A stretch of DNA of 64,000 nt from Herbidospora sakaeratensis (GCF_001570525.1 NZ_BBXC01000032.1:1-64000); one strand, 5' to 3'. Shown: positions 53,301 through 62,544, numbered from the stretch's first letter. Program-made: numbers and translations. The notes: a model not told the origin generated them from the sequence alone.

Positions 53301-54411
53301 GGACCTCACCCGCAGGGCGCCCGTGGAGACCTACCTCGACCGCAGCCGCGCCGAGACCAGGGCCCTGGCCCTCAGCGCCGACGGCTCCCGGCTCGCCTCG
53401 GGCGGCATGGGCCCCTCGATCGTGATCCGCGAGCAGGCGGTCCCGCTCTTCGGCGGCCACGACCAGGCCGTCAACGACCTCCAGATCAGCCCCGACGGCA
53501 CGACCGCGGCCTCGGCCGGCAGCGACCGCACCGTCCGGCTCTGGGACCTGACCGGACACCCCCTCGCCATCCTCGACGGCCATCCCGACCAGGTCAGGTC
53601 GATCGCCTACAGCCCCGACGGCCGCGTGCTCGCGGCCGTCGGCCGCGACCACAGCCTCACCCTGTGGGACGTCCCCACCCGGCGGCGGCTGAGCGAGACC
53701 CGCTACGCGGGCGTGGGCGCCACCACCAGCGTGGCGTACGACCCCTCGGGCCGCACCCTGGTGACGACCGCGATCAGCCGGTTCCGCTGGGACGTCACCG
53801 ACCCGGCCGCACCGAAGCAGGCGCCGTTCGACGCCCCGCCCTACCTGTCCACCGTGGTCGCCCACAGCCCCCGCGACCCGCTGCTCGTCTCCGCCGGCCC
53901 GTCGGACCTGCTGCTGCTCTGGAACACCGCCACCGACAAGGAGATCACCCGGGTCCGCCCCGGCCACGGTTCGATCCTGGACGTCGCCTTCAGCCCCGAC
54001 GGCGCGACGATCGCCACCTCGGGCGCCGACCGGACCGTCAAACTGCACGACCCCGCGGGCCGCACCGCCGCCACCCTGACCGGCCACACCGCCCCCGTGC
54101 ACGCCGTCGCCTTCAGCCCCGACGGACGGCTGCTCGCCTCGGCCGGGGAAGACCGCACGATCATCGTGTGGGACCTGGCCAGCCGACGCCCCTATGCCCG
54201 GCTGACCGGCCCCACCCTGCCGATCAAGGCCCTCACCTTCACTCCCGCCGGCGAACTGATCAGCGGCGACGACTCCGGCCGCATCATCCGCTGGCCCCTC
54301 GACCCCGCCGAGGCGGTCACGCGGTTGTGCCAGGCGTCCGGACGCGACCTCACCCCCGCCGAGTGGACCACCTACGCCGCCGGGCTTCCCCGTCAGGTGA
54401 TCTGCGCCTGA
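50368..54411 (+). CDS. AfsR-like regulator: SARP/BTAD, nSTAND ATPase and WD40 repeats
   Basis: A 1347-residue multidomain regulator. An OmpR-like winged helix (1-95) and BTAD (about 97-250) are followed by an nSTAND1 ATPase introduced by CPYRGLAAFQ and WFFGRE, with Walker A GASGSGKSS at 294-302 and Walker B ALFVVDQFEEVF. A hydrophobic segment at about 648-667 (LVAGIAALLLLAFVSGGVAV) could span the membrane, and about a dozen WD40 repeats fill 735-1330 (e.g. FSPDGGMMAAARVDGTVGVWD). This layout links DNA binding, ATP switching and signal sensing. Abyssomicin clusters include an AfsR-like gene, but this one is 4 kb beyond the likely cluster edge, so control of the cluster is unproven. Confidence 0.93.
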   Translation: MEFHVLGTLQVIRDGVEVSLGDARKLRLTLAVLLAGAGRPHPAETLVEAVWGDRPPASARHNLYLYVHRLRRTLGDDVVTRGPGGYTLHAPALDARRFRDLTAQGEAALEAGEAELAAKRLGEALRMWRGEAFEGFADCPPVAEAAAALDEARLAAAESWATAMLRAGRPGDSVAELAELVRRHPFREGLRGHLMLALYRSGRQAEALEGFREAREVLDRELGVEPGPDLRRLHEAMLRGDEELIPLRSDSGECPYRGLAAFQAADADWFFGREALRDRLVELSDRLPLVAVYGASGSGKSSLLRAGLLGARPDGVLVTPGEHPLARVPEETGALFVVDQFEEVFTLCADEAERRAFVARLLEPGRRVVLGVRADFLGRLTRYPDLVAALAGEAQVLVGPPSTAELRDIVVGPAARAGLRVQPEMLAEIVAAAVAEPGGLPLVSHALLETWRAREGTLLSLDAYQGTGGVAGAIAQTAEQVYADLAPEERQVARRVFLRLSALGEGTEDTRRPVASTELVGIAAEPVVTGVLLRLAAARLVTLGDGTAEVAHEALIRNWPRLRGWLTDDRAALLVHRGVTEAARLWDDHRRDPGTLYRGSRLSSALTWADEHPGEPNALEAAFLAASRSAEQDEIVAVRRRNRLLKRLVAGIAALLLLAFVSGGVAVGQGREAQRQQHVAASGRLSLTARFLLDTDPGLAGLLAVAAHRLTADAETVGGVLSVAAAARRKVEIRPGGAGVYALAFSPDGGMMAAARVDGTVGVWDRNHRRIATLKDHLTDVPLYVRSAAFSADGRYLASTAREPVVKGARGSVVVWDTTTMKAVFTQRLTDLTPAMAFSTDGRTVAAGHDDGAIEMWTLPAGTRRSIDTGGPSIGSLAFAAGNSLLVATGPEQPVVLDVRTGRRHAEVPTSRVHRVIVSGETLVTASDTGGAKFWRLTRDEVTPVFALPTSGPYAWEVSAPAGDRVAVADEDGMITVWDLTRRAPVETYLDRSRAETRALALSADGSRLASGGMGPSIVIREQAVPLFGGHDQAVNDLQISPDGTTAASAGSDRTVRLWDLTGHPLAILDGHPDQVRSIAYSPDGRVLAAVGRDHSLTLWDVPTRRRLSETRYAGVGATTSVAYDPSGRTLVTTAISRFRWDVTDPAAPKQAPFDAPPYLSTVVAHSPRDPLLVSAGPSDLLLLWNTATDKEITRVRPGHGSILDVAFSPDGATIATSGADRTVKLHDPAGRTAATLTGHTAPVHAVAFSPDGRLLASAGEDRTIIVWDLASRRPYARLTGPTLPIKALTFTPAGELISGDDSGRIIRWPLDPAEAVTRLCQASGRDLTPAEWTTYAAGLPRQVICA

Positions 54412-54816
54412 TCAGCAGGCGCGCAACCCCGGCGTCCACCCGTTCACGTTGGTGGTGAGCTGACCGAACCGGGTCGGCTCACCGTCCAGGCGCAGCTTGT
54501 AGCTCCCGTACAGGCCGGACACCCGGACGTAACGCGCGTAGCCGTAGGGCACGGAGGAGTGCCAGAAGTACTGTCCGGTGCCGACGTCCTGGAGCTTGAT
54601 GCCCAGGGTCTTGCCCCCGAGCGGCCCCGGGCAGTTCGTGGCGATGACCATGAGATCGTGCGTGCCGGAGTTGGCCGCCACGGTCCCCGTCGTGCACGTG
54701 GTCCAGAACAGCGGGATGGAACAACTCGAACTGGCGGCCGTCGCGGGAGGCGCGCCTCCGAGCACGAGGGCCGAGACCGCTCCCGAGACGAGGGCCAGCT
54801 TGCGGATCTTTCGCAT
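54412..54816 (-). CDS. Small secreted protein of unknown function
   Basis: A 134-residue protein with a Sec signal: MRKIRKLALVSGAVSALVLGG then an AxA cleavage site near ATAASS. The mature part of about 105 residues has four Cys (SSSC, TTC, NCPG, RAC-end), suggesting two disulfides, and is rich in Gly, Thr and Tyr. I do not recognise the family. It is convergent with the large regulator, the two stops being adjacent. Confidence 0.8.
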   Translation of the reverse strand: MRKIRKLALVSGAVSALVLGGAPPATAASSSCSIPLFWTTCTTGTVAANSGTHDLMVIATNCPGPLGGKTLGIKLQDVGTGQYFWHSSVPYGYARYVRVSGLYGSYKLRLDGEPTRFGQLTTNVNGWTPGLRAC

Positions 54817-54901
54817 TCCGCTCCTTCACGTCGATGGACCTGACGGGCAGAACGCTGGCCCATGGGGTTATACGCGAGCTATATCGGCTGGTCGGCACAG
54901 G

Positions 54902-55954
54902 TCACTCGGCGACGGAGACGTACAGCCCCGCCCGGCGGTCGTGAGCTTCGGACAGGTCGATCTCGACCCCGGGCAGGGCGGCGCGAAGGCGTTCGCCCAT
55001 GGGCTCGGAGACGAAGTGGTGATGCAGGTCGAGCCGGCGTAGGTGAGTGAGAGGCTGGCCGGCCAGCAGGGCCTCGACCCCGTCGTCGGTCAGCCTGCCC
55101 ATGGCCAGGCTGAGCTCCTCCAACCGGGAGACGACCGGCGCGGCGGCGAGGGCGGCGGCCACCCGGTCCTGGATCTCGCTGTCGCACAGGCCCAGCCGGC
55201 GCAGCGCGGGCAACCCCGTGCCCGTGAGGATGCCGTCGAGGTCGTTGACCGTGGCGCCGCCGCCGTAGGCGGCCGTGCCGAGCCACAACTCCAGGTGCTC
55301 CAGCGCCGGCAACTCGCTCTCTCCGATCGCCCGCACGACCCCCTCGGGCAGCCCCCCGGTCTCGAACCGCAGGACCCTGAGCGACGCGTGGCGGACGGGC
55401 TTCAGCTCAAGCCCCTCACCACCCCGGACGTCCAGCCGCTCCAGCAGCGGAAACGCCTCCAGGACCGGAGTGACGTCACCCTGCGCGATCCAGGAGATCT
55501 GGTAGTCGGGATCGGTGCAGCCGAGGAACAACGACCGTAACCGGGGCAACCGGTGGGCGTTGGCCGCGAGCACCGCGGGCGCGTGGCGAGCACTGATCCC
55601 CGGGGCCACGATGGCCTGGATCCGCGACCCGTCGGCGACGGCGAGCAACTCCTCCAGCCCCGCGGCGTATCCGGCCTCATCGGCCTCGTCGTACATTCCA
55701 CAGCCGTGCAGCGGCCAGGCCACCAGCGCGGGATCGACTTTGACCCGCCCCTTGAGCAGCCGATATCCGGCGACGGGAAGCCCGGCGAAGGTCTCCCGGT
55801 GGGCGCCCATCCGGTCGACGTCGTAGAACCCGGACTCAGGCACGAACGTCTCGCCGCAGTCACGCGGATCGGCCGCTCTTCTGGGATATTGCGCGTCGAG
55901 ATATCGGTCGTACTCACGGTCGTCGGCGTATATCTCGTTGCCTTCGAAGATCAT
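54902..55954 (-). CDS. STM4015-like leucine-rich-repeat protein
   Basis: A 350-residue cytoplasmic protein with LRR-like units (LPRLRSLFLGC, FPLLERLDVRG, LPALEHLELWLG, LPALRRLGLCDS, VSRLEELSLAMG, LTHLRRLDLHHH), after an N-terminal part with FAGLPVAGYRLL. This matches STM4015-family proteins of actinomycetes, whose function is unknown. The 55 bp upstream separate it from a divergent lipoprotein gene. Confidence 0.8.
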   Translation of the reverse strand: MIFEGNEIYADDREYDRYLDAQYPRRAADPRDCGETFVPESGFYDVDRMGAHRETFAGLPVAGYRLLKGRVKVDPALVAWPLHGCGMYDEADEAGYAAGLEELLAVADGSRIQAIVAPGISARHAPAVLAANAHRLPRLRSLFLGCTDPDYQISWIAQGDVTPVLEAFPLLERLDVRGGEGLELKPVRHASLRVLRFETGGLPEGVVRAIGESELPALEHLELWLGTAAYGGGATVNDLDGILTGTGLPALRRLGLCDSEIQDRVAAALAAAPVVSRLEELSLAMGRLTDDGVEALLAGQPLTHLRRLDLHHHFVSEPMGERLRAALPGVEIDLSEAHDRRAGLYVSVAE

Positions 55955-56009
55955 CCGTCATCCTTACTAGGGATGGCCGACAATTCAGGCGGCGGGCACA
56001 ATCTGACCG

Positions 56010-56351
56010 GTGAGAAGACTGGCGGTCTGCGCCGCCCTGATGACGCTGGTGGCCTGCGGCCCCAGCCATGAGGAACTCATCCTGCGCGCCCCCCCGGAAT
56101 TGGAGCGGGTGGCTCAAACCATCGCCCCCGACGACGCAGGAGAGCGCACGGTCGCGGGGATCGAGTTCCTGGACGTCTACCACCTCCGGGACCGCGTCTA
56201 CTTCGTGACGGGCGAGGCCGCGGCCGGAGTGGACCCCCATGGCTATGTCTGGAGCCCGGAGAGACCACCGGCCCACGAGATCAACGGAGGAGCCGCGTCG
56301 ACCTTCGAACACCTGCGGGGCGCCTGGTACAGGTGGAGCGACAGCTACTGA
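56010..56351 (+). CDS. Small predicted lipoprotein
   Basis: A 113-residue protein starting at GTG 56010. The signal (RRLAVCAALMTLVACG) ends in lipobox LVAC with Cys16 as the acylation site. The mature part is mostly charged, with YHLRDRVYFVTG and a C-terminal AWYRWSDSY. I do not recognise a family. It should be anchored on the outer face of the membrane. Confidence 0.7.
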   Translation: MRRLAVCAALMTLVACGPSHEELILRAPPELERVAQTIAPDDAGERTVAGIEFLDVYHLRDRVYFVTGEAAAGVDPHGYVWSPERPPAHEINGGAASTFEHLRGAWYRWSDSY

Positions 56352-56429
56352 CGTGTCGCACAGGTCGTCGCTCGTGGGACAAGCCTCCGGTCGAGCACGC
56401 AGGAGCGACGTTCCCCGCCGCCGGCGAGT

Positions 56430-57293
56430 TCACTGAGCGGCGCGTCGGGTGGGGAGCGGTCCCAGACAAGCGAGCAGTGTGAGACGCTCCGCCGTCGGGG
56501 TGCCCGCCGCCGGTGAGAACAGGGCGAGGAGCTGGGTGCGTTCCTCGTCGAGGAGCATCTGGCAGTCGAGTTCCAGTAGACCCACCTCGGGATGCCGGAT
56601 CCGCTTGCGTCTGCGGCGCATCACTTCCACCGAATGCAGATTCCACAGGGCCTCGAACTCGGGACTCGCCCGGAGCAGCCGGTTGACCAGGCCCCTGGCC
56701 TGCGCGTCGTCGCGGCGGGCGGCCGCGGCCCGCAGGTCGGCGACCAGGGCCAGGGACTCCTTCGCGTGATCCTGGACCGGATACCCGGCTCGGGCGCCGG
56801 GGTCGGTGAACCACCGGTACACCACCGTGCCCGTGGGCCCGCGCAGCTGGGTGAGATCGCCGAAGACGGCGCGTGCCAGATCGTTCTGGACCAGGGTGAC
56901 ACCGAGGTCGGTCATCACCTGGGCCGGGACGTCGGTAAGGCGGTCCAGCACGCTGAGCAGGCCGGGTGCGACGTGGTCGTCGGAGCGCCTCCGGTCCGGC
57001 GGCGGGTGCCCGGCCAGCCGGAAGAGGTGGTCGCGCTCGTCCAGGGTCAGGCGCAGCGCCCTGGTGATCGCCCGCAGCACGCCCGGCGAGGGCTGCGGCG
57101 CCCGATCCTGCTCCAGACGGGTGTAGTAGTCGGTGGAGATGTCGGCCAGGCGCGCGACCTCCTCACGGCGCAGGCCGGGAGTACGCCGGCGTCCCGTGCC
57201 CGGCAGGCCGACGTCCACGGGGCTGAGCTCCTCCCGGCGTATCCGCAGGAAATCGGCCAATTGTCTGGTGTCCACCCTTCGAGTCTGCGTCAC
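56430..57293 (-). CDS. XRE-type regulator with MmyB-like ligand domain
   Basis: A 287-residue regulator. The N-terminal HTH (about 12-85) contains FLRIRREELSPVDVGLP, GLRREEVARLADISTDYYTRLEQ, the hallmark of this actinomycete family. The C-terminal MmyB-like domain (from about 105) has DLGVTLVQNDLARAVFG and may bind a lipid-like ligand. The GTG at 57293 is taken; GTG 57275 is possible. It is divergent from an SDR gene, a frequent pairing in which the regulator represses the dehydrogenase. Confidence 0.9.
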   Translation of the reverse strand: MTQTRRVDTRQLADFLRIRREELSPVDVGLPGTGRRRTPGLRREEVARLADISTDYYTRLEQDRAPQPSPGVLRAITRALRLTLDERDHLFRLAGHPPPDRRRSDDHVAPGLLSVLDRLTDVPAQVMTDLGVTLVQNDLARAVFGDLTQLRGPTGTVVYRWFTDPGARAGYPVQDHAKESLALVADLRAAAARRDDAQARGLVNRLLRASPEFEALWNLHSVEVMRRRRKRIRHPEVGLLELDCQMLLDEERTQLLALFSPAAGTPTAERLTLLACLGPLPTRRAAQ

Positions 57294-57418
57294 CGCCGGA
57301 CCGGCAGCCAGAGACCGCCGATCCCTGGGTAGAGCGACTCTGCCTAAGAGCTCCGATGGCGGACACGCTGGTCACCGGCCAGGAACCGCCTGGCCGGATG
57401 ACGATGGAGAAGATTCAC

Positions 57419-58267
57419 ATGAGCAAGGCGACGACGTCCCGGACCTGGTTCCTCACCGGGGCCTCGCGCGGTCTGGGCGCACACTGGGCCGAGGCGATCC
57501 TCGCCCGCGGCGACCGGCTCGCGGCGACCGCCCGTGACAAGGCGGCGCTGGCCCCCCTGGCCGAACGCCACGGCGACCGCTTCCTGCCCCTGCAGCTCGA
57601 CGTCCGCGACTCCGCCGCCGTGCGCGCCGCCGTGCGGAGCGCCGAGGAGAGGTTCGGCGGAATCGACGTGCTGGTCAACAACGCGGGCCACATGCTGGTC
57701 GGCGCCGTCGAAGAGGCCGAGGAGGAACAGATCCGGGCTCAGATGGACGTCAACTACCTCGGCGCGTTGTGGGCCACCCGGGCCGTGCTGCCCGGGATGC
57801 GCGAGCGCCGTGCGGGCCGGATCCTGCAGGTCTCCTCACTCGGTGGCCTGATCGCCTACCCGGCGCTCGGCATCTACCAGGCCTCCAAGTGGGCCCTGGA
57901 GGCGATGAGCGAGGCGCTCGCCGCCGAAGTGGCGGCGTACGGCATCCACGTCACCCTGATCGAGCCGGTCGTGTTCCCCACCGATCTGGCGGCGGCCTCC
58001 CCGCAGGTCCGGCAGGACCCGGCATACGCCCACGCCCACCAGGCGCTGTGGGCGGGGGCGGAGGTCAGCGGCTTCACGCCGGGTGACCCCGCCGCGACGG
58101 CCGAGGCCTTCCTCGCGATCGCGGACTCGCCCGAGCCGCCGATCCGGGTCATGTTCGGGACCGGCGGCCTGGAGGCTGTGCGCACCGAATACGCCGGCCG
58201 GCTGGCCGAGCTGGAGCAGTGGGACCACATCGCCCGCCTCGCACAGGGCAAGCCAAACGGATCATGA
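57419..58267 (+). CDS. Classical short-chain dehydrogenase/reductase
   Basis: A 282-residue SDR. Cofactor motif TGASRGLG, NNAG at the fourth strand, catalytic Ser in QVSSLGG and YQASK. The length and the C-terminal part (about 200-280) fit the oxidoreductases found beside MmyB-type regulators. The ATG 57419 has GGAG upstream and is preferred over the start at 57356, which lies in the divergent promoter gap. The substrate is unknown. Confidence 0.9.
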   Translation: MSKATTSRTWFLTGASRGLGAHWAEAILARGDRLAATARDKAALAPLAERHGDRFLPLQLDVRDSAAVRAAVRSAEERFGGIDVLVNNAGHMLVGAVEEAEEEQIRAQMDVNYLGALWATRAVLPGMRERRAGRILQVSSLGGLIAYPALGIYQASKWALEAMSEALAAEVAAYGIHVTLIEPVVFPTDLAAASPQVRQDPAYAHAHQALWAGAEVSGFTPGDPAATAEAFLAIADSPEPPIRVMFGTGGLEAVRTEYAGRLAELEQWDHIARLAQGKPNGS

Positions 58268-58576
58268 GCGGCTGAGACCTGCCGGCGGTGATGATCCGGC
58301 GCAACGGGGCCAGGTGGTCGACCAGTTCGGCGGCCGCGCAGTCGCGCGGTGGCCTCGGCCAGGCGGGCGGTGCCGAAGTCGGTGGCGGTCACGGCTTGAG
58401 GCCCTGCGTCGGCGGCTCGGCCGCCAGAGCGCCGAATAGCCCGGGCCCGGCGTCGAGGGCCTCATTGCCGTGAGGGGCCCCGTACACGGAGCTGCAGGCC
58501 AGGTCTGAGGGGCCGGACGGGCACTTCAACTCAGGGTTGTCGTCGAGGACGAACCTCCCGGTCACCGCACGCGCTG
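58268..58576. other. 309-bp gap with possible decayed coding sequence
   Basis: No complete gene is supported. On the minus strand, a frame ending near 58389 shows coding-like bias and reads GRFVLDDNPELKCPSG without a start codon, and a second frame with TATDFGTARLAEATARL has a start but no recognisable domain. Both may be remnants. Confidence 0.4.
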
Positions 58577-59458
58577 TCACTTGTGGATGCCGCGGACGAA
58601 GTCCGCTACCGCGGCGCCGATCAACTCCGGGCTGTCCTCTTGGACGAAGTGCGCGCCAGGCACTGTCACCTCGGTCTGGTTGGGCCAGGTGCGGCAGAAC
58701 GCGCGCGGACCGCGGATGAGGACCTTGCCAGGGTCGGCATTGACGAACAGTTTGGGGACCGGGGAGGCAGCCAGCCATCGGCCGTACTCCGTGACGATCC
58801 GCACCACGTCGGCGGGCTCGCCCTCGATCGGGAGCTGGCGGGGCCAGCTCAGCGTGGGGCGGCGGTTCTCGCCCGGCTCGAGGTACGGCGCGCGGTAGAC
58901 CGCCATCTCTTCCTCGCCGAGCTCGCGCAGGATCCCCGACGGCAGTACCTCCTCGACGAACGCGTTGCCGGTGAGCACCATGGCCTCGCCGGCGGGCGAG
59001 CGGAGGGCCTGGAAGGTCCGCCGCGCGTCTTCCCGCCGGTCGTTCCAGGTCGCGGGTGCCACGATGGCTTCCATGTAGGCGATGCCGGCGACCCGGTCCT
59101 GGTGCTGGTATGCCCAGTCGAAGCCGAGCGCGGACCCCCAGTCGTGCACGACGAAGACGACGTCGTCGCCGAGATCGAGGTGCTCCCACAGCGCGAACAG
59201 GTACTCCCGGTGCTCCCGGTAGGAGTAGCGGTCGGGGCCGGAGTCGGGCAGCTTGCCGGAGTCGCCCATGCCGACGAGGTCACAGGCGACCAGCCGGCCC
59301 AGTCCTTCGAGGTGCGGCATGACGTTGCGCCACAGGTAGGACGAGGTCGGGTTGCCGTGCTGGAACACGATCGCATCGCCCTGGCCCTCGTCGATGTAGG
59401 CCATCCGGACGCCGTTGATCTCGGTGAACTTCTTCTCCGCGTAGGGACGGGCGTTCAT
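58577..59458 (-). CDS. Haloalkane-dehalogenase-like alpha/beta hydrolase
   Basis: A 293-residue enzyme of the haloalkane dehalogenase group. [13 protein letters not shown] holds the oxyanion/halide Asn, the nucleophile Asp is in [11 protein letters not shown], and the His is in [26 protein letters not shown]-like sequence ([13 protein letters not shown]) is also typical of the LinB/DhaA branch. It should hydrolyse a carbon-halogen bond, though some relatives act on epoxides or esters. GGGGGAGG precedes the ATG at 59458. Confidence 0.88.
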   Translation of the reverse strand: MNARPYAEKKFTEINGVRMAYIDEGQGDAIVFQHGNPTSSYLWRNVMPHLEGLGRLVACDLVGMGDSGKLPDSGPDRYSYREHREYLFALWEHLDLGDDVVFVVHDWGSALGFDWAYQHQDRVAGIAYMEAIVAPATWNDRREDARRTFQALRSPAGEAMVLTGNAFVEEVLPSGILRELGEEEMAVYRAPYLEPGENRRPTLSWPRQLPIEGEPADVVRIVTEYGRWLAASPVPKLFVNADPGKVLIRGPRAFCRTWPNQTEVTVPGAHFVQEDSPELIGAAVADFVRGIHK

Positions 59459-59570
59459 CTCCGGCCTCCCCCTGAGGACGAATTCGACGATGCTGTCGTG
59501 GGTCCGGCTGCACCACAGGTCCGTTCCCTGAGGGTCGCGGCACGGGGACCGGACTGCGGCTGCCCCGTGA

Positions 59571-59795
59571 TCAGGCCTCCGTGCCCTTGGCGAGCGCCTG
59601 CACGTCTTCCGCGGTGTAGGGCTTCCCCCCGATTCCCCATTCACCGCCCTTGACCTCGTCGATGAGGACCCAGGTGATCGGGCGCAGGTTCTCGCCCTCG
59701 ATCTTGACCATCGCGTCGGTCAGGTCGCGTACGATCCTCTCCTTCTCCTCGGTGTCGAACGTTCCTTCCAGGACGTCAACCCTGATGAGTGGCAT
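59571..59795 (-). CDS. 4-oxalocrotonate tautomerase-family protein
   Basis: A 74-residue tautomerase. After Met removal Pro1 ([11 protein letters not shown]) is the general base; the rest ([20 protein letters not shown]) fits the small 4-OT fold, which works as a hexamer or trimer. It lies 112 bp upstream of the dehalogenase-like gene on the same strand, so a shared catabolic transcript is possible. The ATG at 59795 has GGAG close upstream; a longer frame is not supported. Confidence 0.88.
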   Translation of the reverse strand: MPLIRVDVLEGTFDTEEKERIVRDLTDAMVKIEGENLRPITWVLIDEVKGGEWGIGGKPYTAEDVQALAKGTEA

Positions 59796-60151
59796 CTGCT
59801 CCGACCTCCTCATGTCCATCTGCGACCGGTTACGGATCCCGCGATCCGGCGTGTGGAGGATCCGTGTCAGGGGTGTCGCCGTATGGTAGGCCGCCGAGTC
59901 TCGGGTTCCGTCGACCCTGACTTGCAAAGTGAAAGCTTCCTCTACCTGGGACGTTACGCTTCCGACTGGGTGGATGCAAGCGGCACGCGAACCGCCGCCG
60001 ACGGCTTGCCCGGCCTCGGATCCGCCTTGGCGCCACTTCCGCCCGTCACCGGTCAAGCCGAGCGCCAGGGGGCGAGCGTCCGACCCTTTTTCCGGCTACT
60101 ACGCTGAACTTGTTCACTGCAAGCCAGCGTTGGGTTCGAGAGGAGGCTGAT
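59796..60151. promoter_or_regulatory. Divergent control region of the tautomerase and HxlR genes
   Basis: 356 bp without a gene. CTTGCAAAGTGAA at 59921-59933 is matched in inverted orientation by TTCACTGCAAG at 60113-60123, and a perfect small palindrome TGAAC-TT-GTTCA sits at 60105-60116, just before the HxlR start. These are candidate HxlR operators for autoregulation and control of the divergent catabolic genes. Confidence 0.45.
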
Positions 60152-60649
60152 GTGGCAACAGCGCCACACGTGTCCGTTCCCTGCCCGATCGGCCGGGCCG
60201 CCGGCCTGCTAGGGGATCGATGGACGCTGCTCATCCTGCGGAATGCCAACCTGGGCACGACCCGATTCGACGCGTTCCGCGCGGAGCTCGGCATCGCCGA
60301 CAACATCCTGTCCAACAGGCTCGCCCGGCTGGTCGAGGCCGGCGTGCTCATGCGGGTGCCGTACCGCGACGGGGCCCGCGTCCGGCAGGAGTACCGGCTC
60401 ACGACCGCCGGGGCAGAGGTGCTGCCGGTGCTGCACGCTCTGGCCGTCTGGGGCCAGCAGCACACCGAGCCGGCCGAGCCGACCGGTGCGATGCAGGTGA
60501 TCCACCAGCGGTGCGGCCAGGTCACGACGCCGGGCAGGGTGTGTGACAGCTGTGGCGAGCTCGTCCAGCGTGAAGAGGAGGCGTGGGTACGGCCCTGGAT
60601 CTCCCCCGACCCGATCACCCTGGCCGGCCCGGTCACCACCGGCACCTGA
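60152..60649 (+). CDS. HxlR-family regulator
   Basis: A 165-residue winged-helix protein. CPIGRAAGLLGDRWTLLILRN is the family signature with the redox-type Cys, followed by RFDAFRAELGIADNILSNRLARLVEAGVL split over the recognition helix and wing. A C-terminal extension carries two Cys pairs (QRCG, CDSCGE) and may bind a metal. GTG 60152 is chosen for the GAGGAGG upstream. It is divergent from the tautomerase-dehalogenase pair, its probable target. Confidence 0.9.
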   Translation: MATAPHVSVPCPIGRAAGLLGDRWTLLILRNANLGTTRFDAFRAELGIADNILSNRLARLVEAGVLMRVPYRDGARVRQEYRLTTAGAEVLPVLHALAVWGQQHTEPAEPTGAMQVIHQRCGQVTTPGRVCDSCGELVQREEEAWVRPWISPDPITLAGPVTTGT

Positions 60650-60685
60650 CCTGGGGCGCCCGCCGGAGCAGCAGGCTCCCGGCCG

Positions 60686-62092
60686 TCAGAGGGCGGGGTA
60701 CTGGTCCCGGACCGGGCTCAGCGACTCCAGCAGCGAGCCAAGGTGGAGAATCGTCGACTCCGCGTGCCAGGTGGCCGCCAGCTGCACGCCGATCGGCATG
60801 CCGTCGCTGCTCGTGCCGAACCGCAGGGACAGGGCCGGGAGCCCGGTCAGGTTGAACGGGACGGTCGGCGTCATCACGTGGAAGGCGTCCACCGTCCGGC
60901 CGTCGACGGTGAACTGGGTGAGTCCGTGCGCGTGTGCGGGGATCGGCGTCACCGGGAGCAGCAGGGCGTCGTACCGCTGGAAGAACTCCGCGAAACCGTC
61001 ACGGAGCCGCTCGATGCCCTGCTCAGCCTGGACGTAGTCCCGCACCGAGGTGTCGGGTACGCCGAGCAGGGCGCGGGAGTAGGTGAACATCTGCTCCTCG
61101 TGACCGGCGGTGATCGCCCGGAACGCCGGTTTCATCTCCATGACGTGCTGGCGCATGAAGAGGTCGAGCGGGTTGTCCCGCTCAAGAGCCGGAATGTCCA
61201 CGGCCTCGACCTGGACCCCCGCTCCCCGCAGGGCCTCGGCGGCCTCCCGCACGGTCGCCGCGACCTCCGCATCGATCGGGCCGAGCCCCGAGTCGACCAG
61301 CCAGCCGACGCGGACGGGCCGGTCTGGCGAGGCGCCCAAGCCGGCGTCGAACCCGCGCGGGACGACGGCGAATCCGTCGGCGCCGTCAGGACCGGCCAAC
61401 AGGGAATACACCAGTGCGAGATCGCGGACGGTGCGGGCCATGGGGCCCACATGCCAGTCGCGGCGCGGCTCCCGTGGCCAGACCCCCGTCATCGGGATGC
61501 GCCCGTGGGTCGGTTTGAGGCCCGCGACACCGGTGTCGGCCGCCGGCCCGCGCACCGAGATGGACAGGTCGCTCGCCAGGCCGAGCGGCGACATCCCGGC
61601 CGCCAGCGCCGCCGACTCCCCGCCGCTCGAACCGTCGGCACTGCGGTCGAGGTCCCAGGGGTTGTTCGTGCGGCCCGTCAGCAGGTTGTCGGACTCGATC
61701 CAGTAGGCGAACTCCGGGAGATTGGTCTTCGCCAAGAGGATCGCCCCGGCGCCCTTCACCCGCGCCACACTGGTGGCGTCCGTGTCCGGGACACGCCCCG
61801 CGAAAATCGGCGAACCGCGCTGGGTGAGCACCCCGGCGGTGTCGAAGGAGTCCTTGACTGTGAAGGGCACCCCGTGGAGCGGCCCCACGTCCGCGCCCGC
61901 CGCCAGCTCCGCGTCCGCCACCCGCGCGGCGTCCAGCGCGCCGTCGGCAACGGTGACGACGGCGTTGATCCTCGGATCGGCGACCTCGATCCGGTCCAGG
62001 TGCGCCTGAACCACCTCGACGCAGGAGGCCCGCCTCGTACGGATCAGCTCGGCCAACCCGGTCGCGTCGCAATGATGGAGATCAGCGCTCAT
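60686..62092 (-). CDS. Amidase-signature hydrolase
   Basis: A 468-residue amidase-signature enzyme. Catalytic Lys is in PFTVKDSFD, the cis-Ser lies in [12 protein letters not shown], and the nucleophile Ser is in [11 protein letters not shown], where the usual GGSIR reads [15 protein letters not shown] follows. It hydrolyses amides or transfers amide groups; the substrate is unknown. The ATG at 62092 has GAGAGGG upstream. It is convergent with the HxlR gene, 36 bp apart. Confidence 0.9.
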   Translation of the reverse strand: MSADLHHCDATGLAELIRTRRASCVEVVQAHLDRIEVADPRINAVVTVADGALDAARVADAELAAGADVGPLHGVPFTVKDSFDTAGVLTQRGSPIFAGRVPDTDATSVARVKGAGAILLAKTNLPEFAYWIESDNLLTGRTNNPWDLDRSADGSSGGESAALAAGMSPLGLASDLSISVRGPAADTGVAGLKPTHGRIPMTGVWPREPRRDWHVGPMARTVRDLALVYSLLAGPDGADGFAVVPRGFDAGLGASPDRPVRVGWLVDSGLGPIDAEVAATVREAAEALRGAGVQVEAVDIPALERDNPLDLFMRQHVMEMKPAFRAITAGHEEQMFTYSRALLGVPDTSVRDYVQAEQGIERLRDGFAEFFQRYDALLLPVTPIPAHAHGLTQFTVDGRTVDAFHVMTPTVPFNLTGLPALSLRFGTSSDGMPIGVQLAATWHAESTILHLGSLLESLSPVRDQYPAL

Positions 62093-62286
62093 GATGGACC
62101 CTCTCTCAGCCCAGCTCATATCGCCGGACCCGCCGGTGCCTGGCGATCGGGTGGCCGAGCCAAGGACTGCTGCTCCCGCGCACCCTGGCTTGCATCTCCA
62201 AGGTTTCAGCGTAGCGCCGCAGGTAGAAGGGGCCTTTGTGGGAATTTCTGTCGGCGGCCCAATACCAGGAACCGCGTACTCTGCCG

Positions 62287-62427
62287 TACGGCGACGCCGG
62301 CTCCACCCACGGGGCGCGCGACCAGTTCGCCGCGCTGCTGCCCATCCGCGAACGCGTCTCGGGCGTCGAACACCCCCACACGCCGGCCGCTCGGGCCAAC
62401 CTCGCCTACGGGGTGCGTCGCGGCCGG
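62287..62427 (+). pseudogene. TPR fragment of an NB-ARC/TPR-type protein
   Basis: A plus-strand piece reading [20 protein letters not shown] and then [12 protein letters not shown], which is the exact TPR unit type of actinomycete NB-ARC-TPR proteins. Only about one unit remains, with no NB-ARC part and no proper start, so it is a remnant. It lies in the 797-bp gap from 62093 to 62889. Confidence 0.6.
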
Positions 62428-62544
62428 GAGGAGGAGGGCACGGGCAACCCGTCCGGCGAGGCTCACGGACCGCTCACCGCAATTCGGTCATTGGGTGGTG
62501 AATCACCCTGATGATCTTCCTGTGTAATGCGGTTTGAGCTCGCG

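Noticed and set aside
58268-58576. A complete small gene in the gap after the SDR
   Set aside because: Frames either lack a start or show no family similarity; only decayed sequence can be argued.
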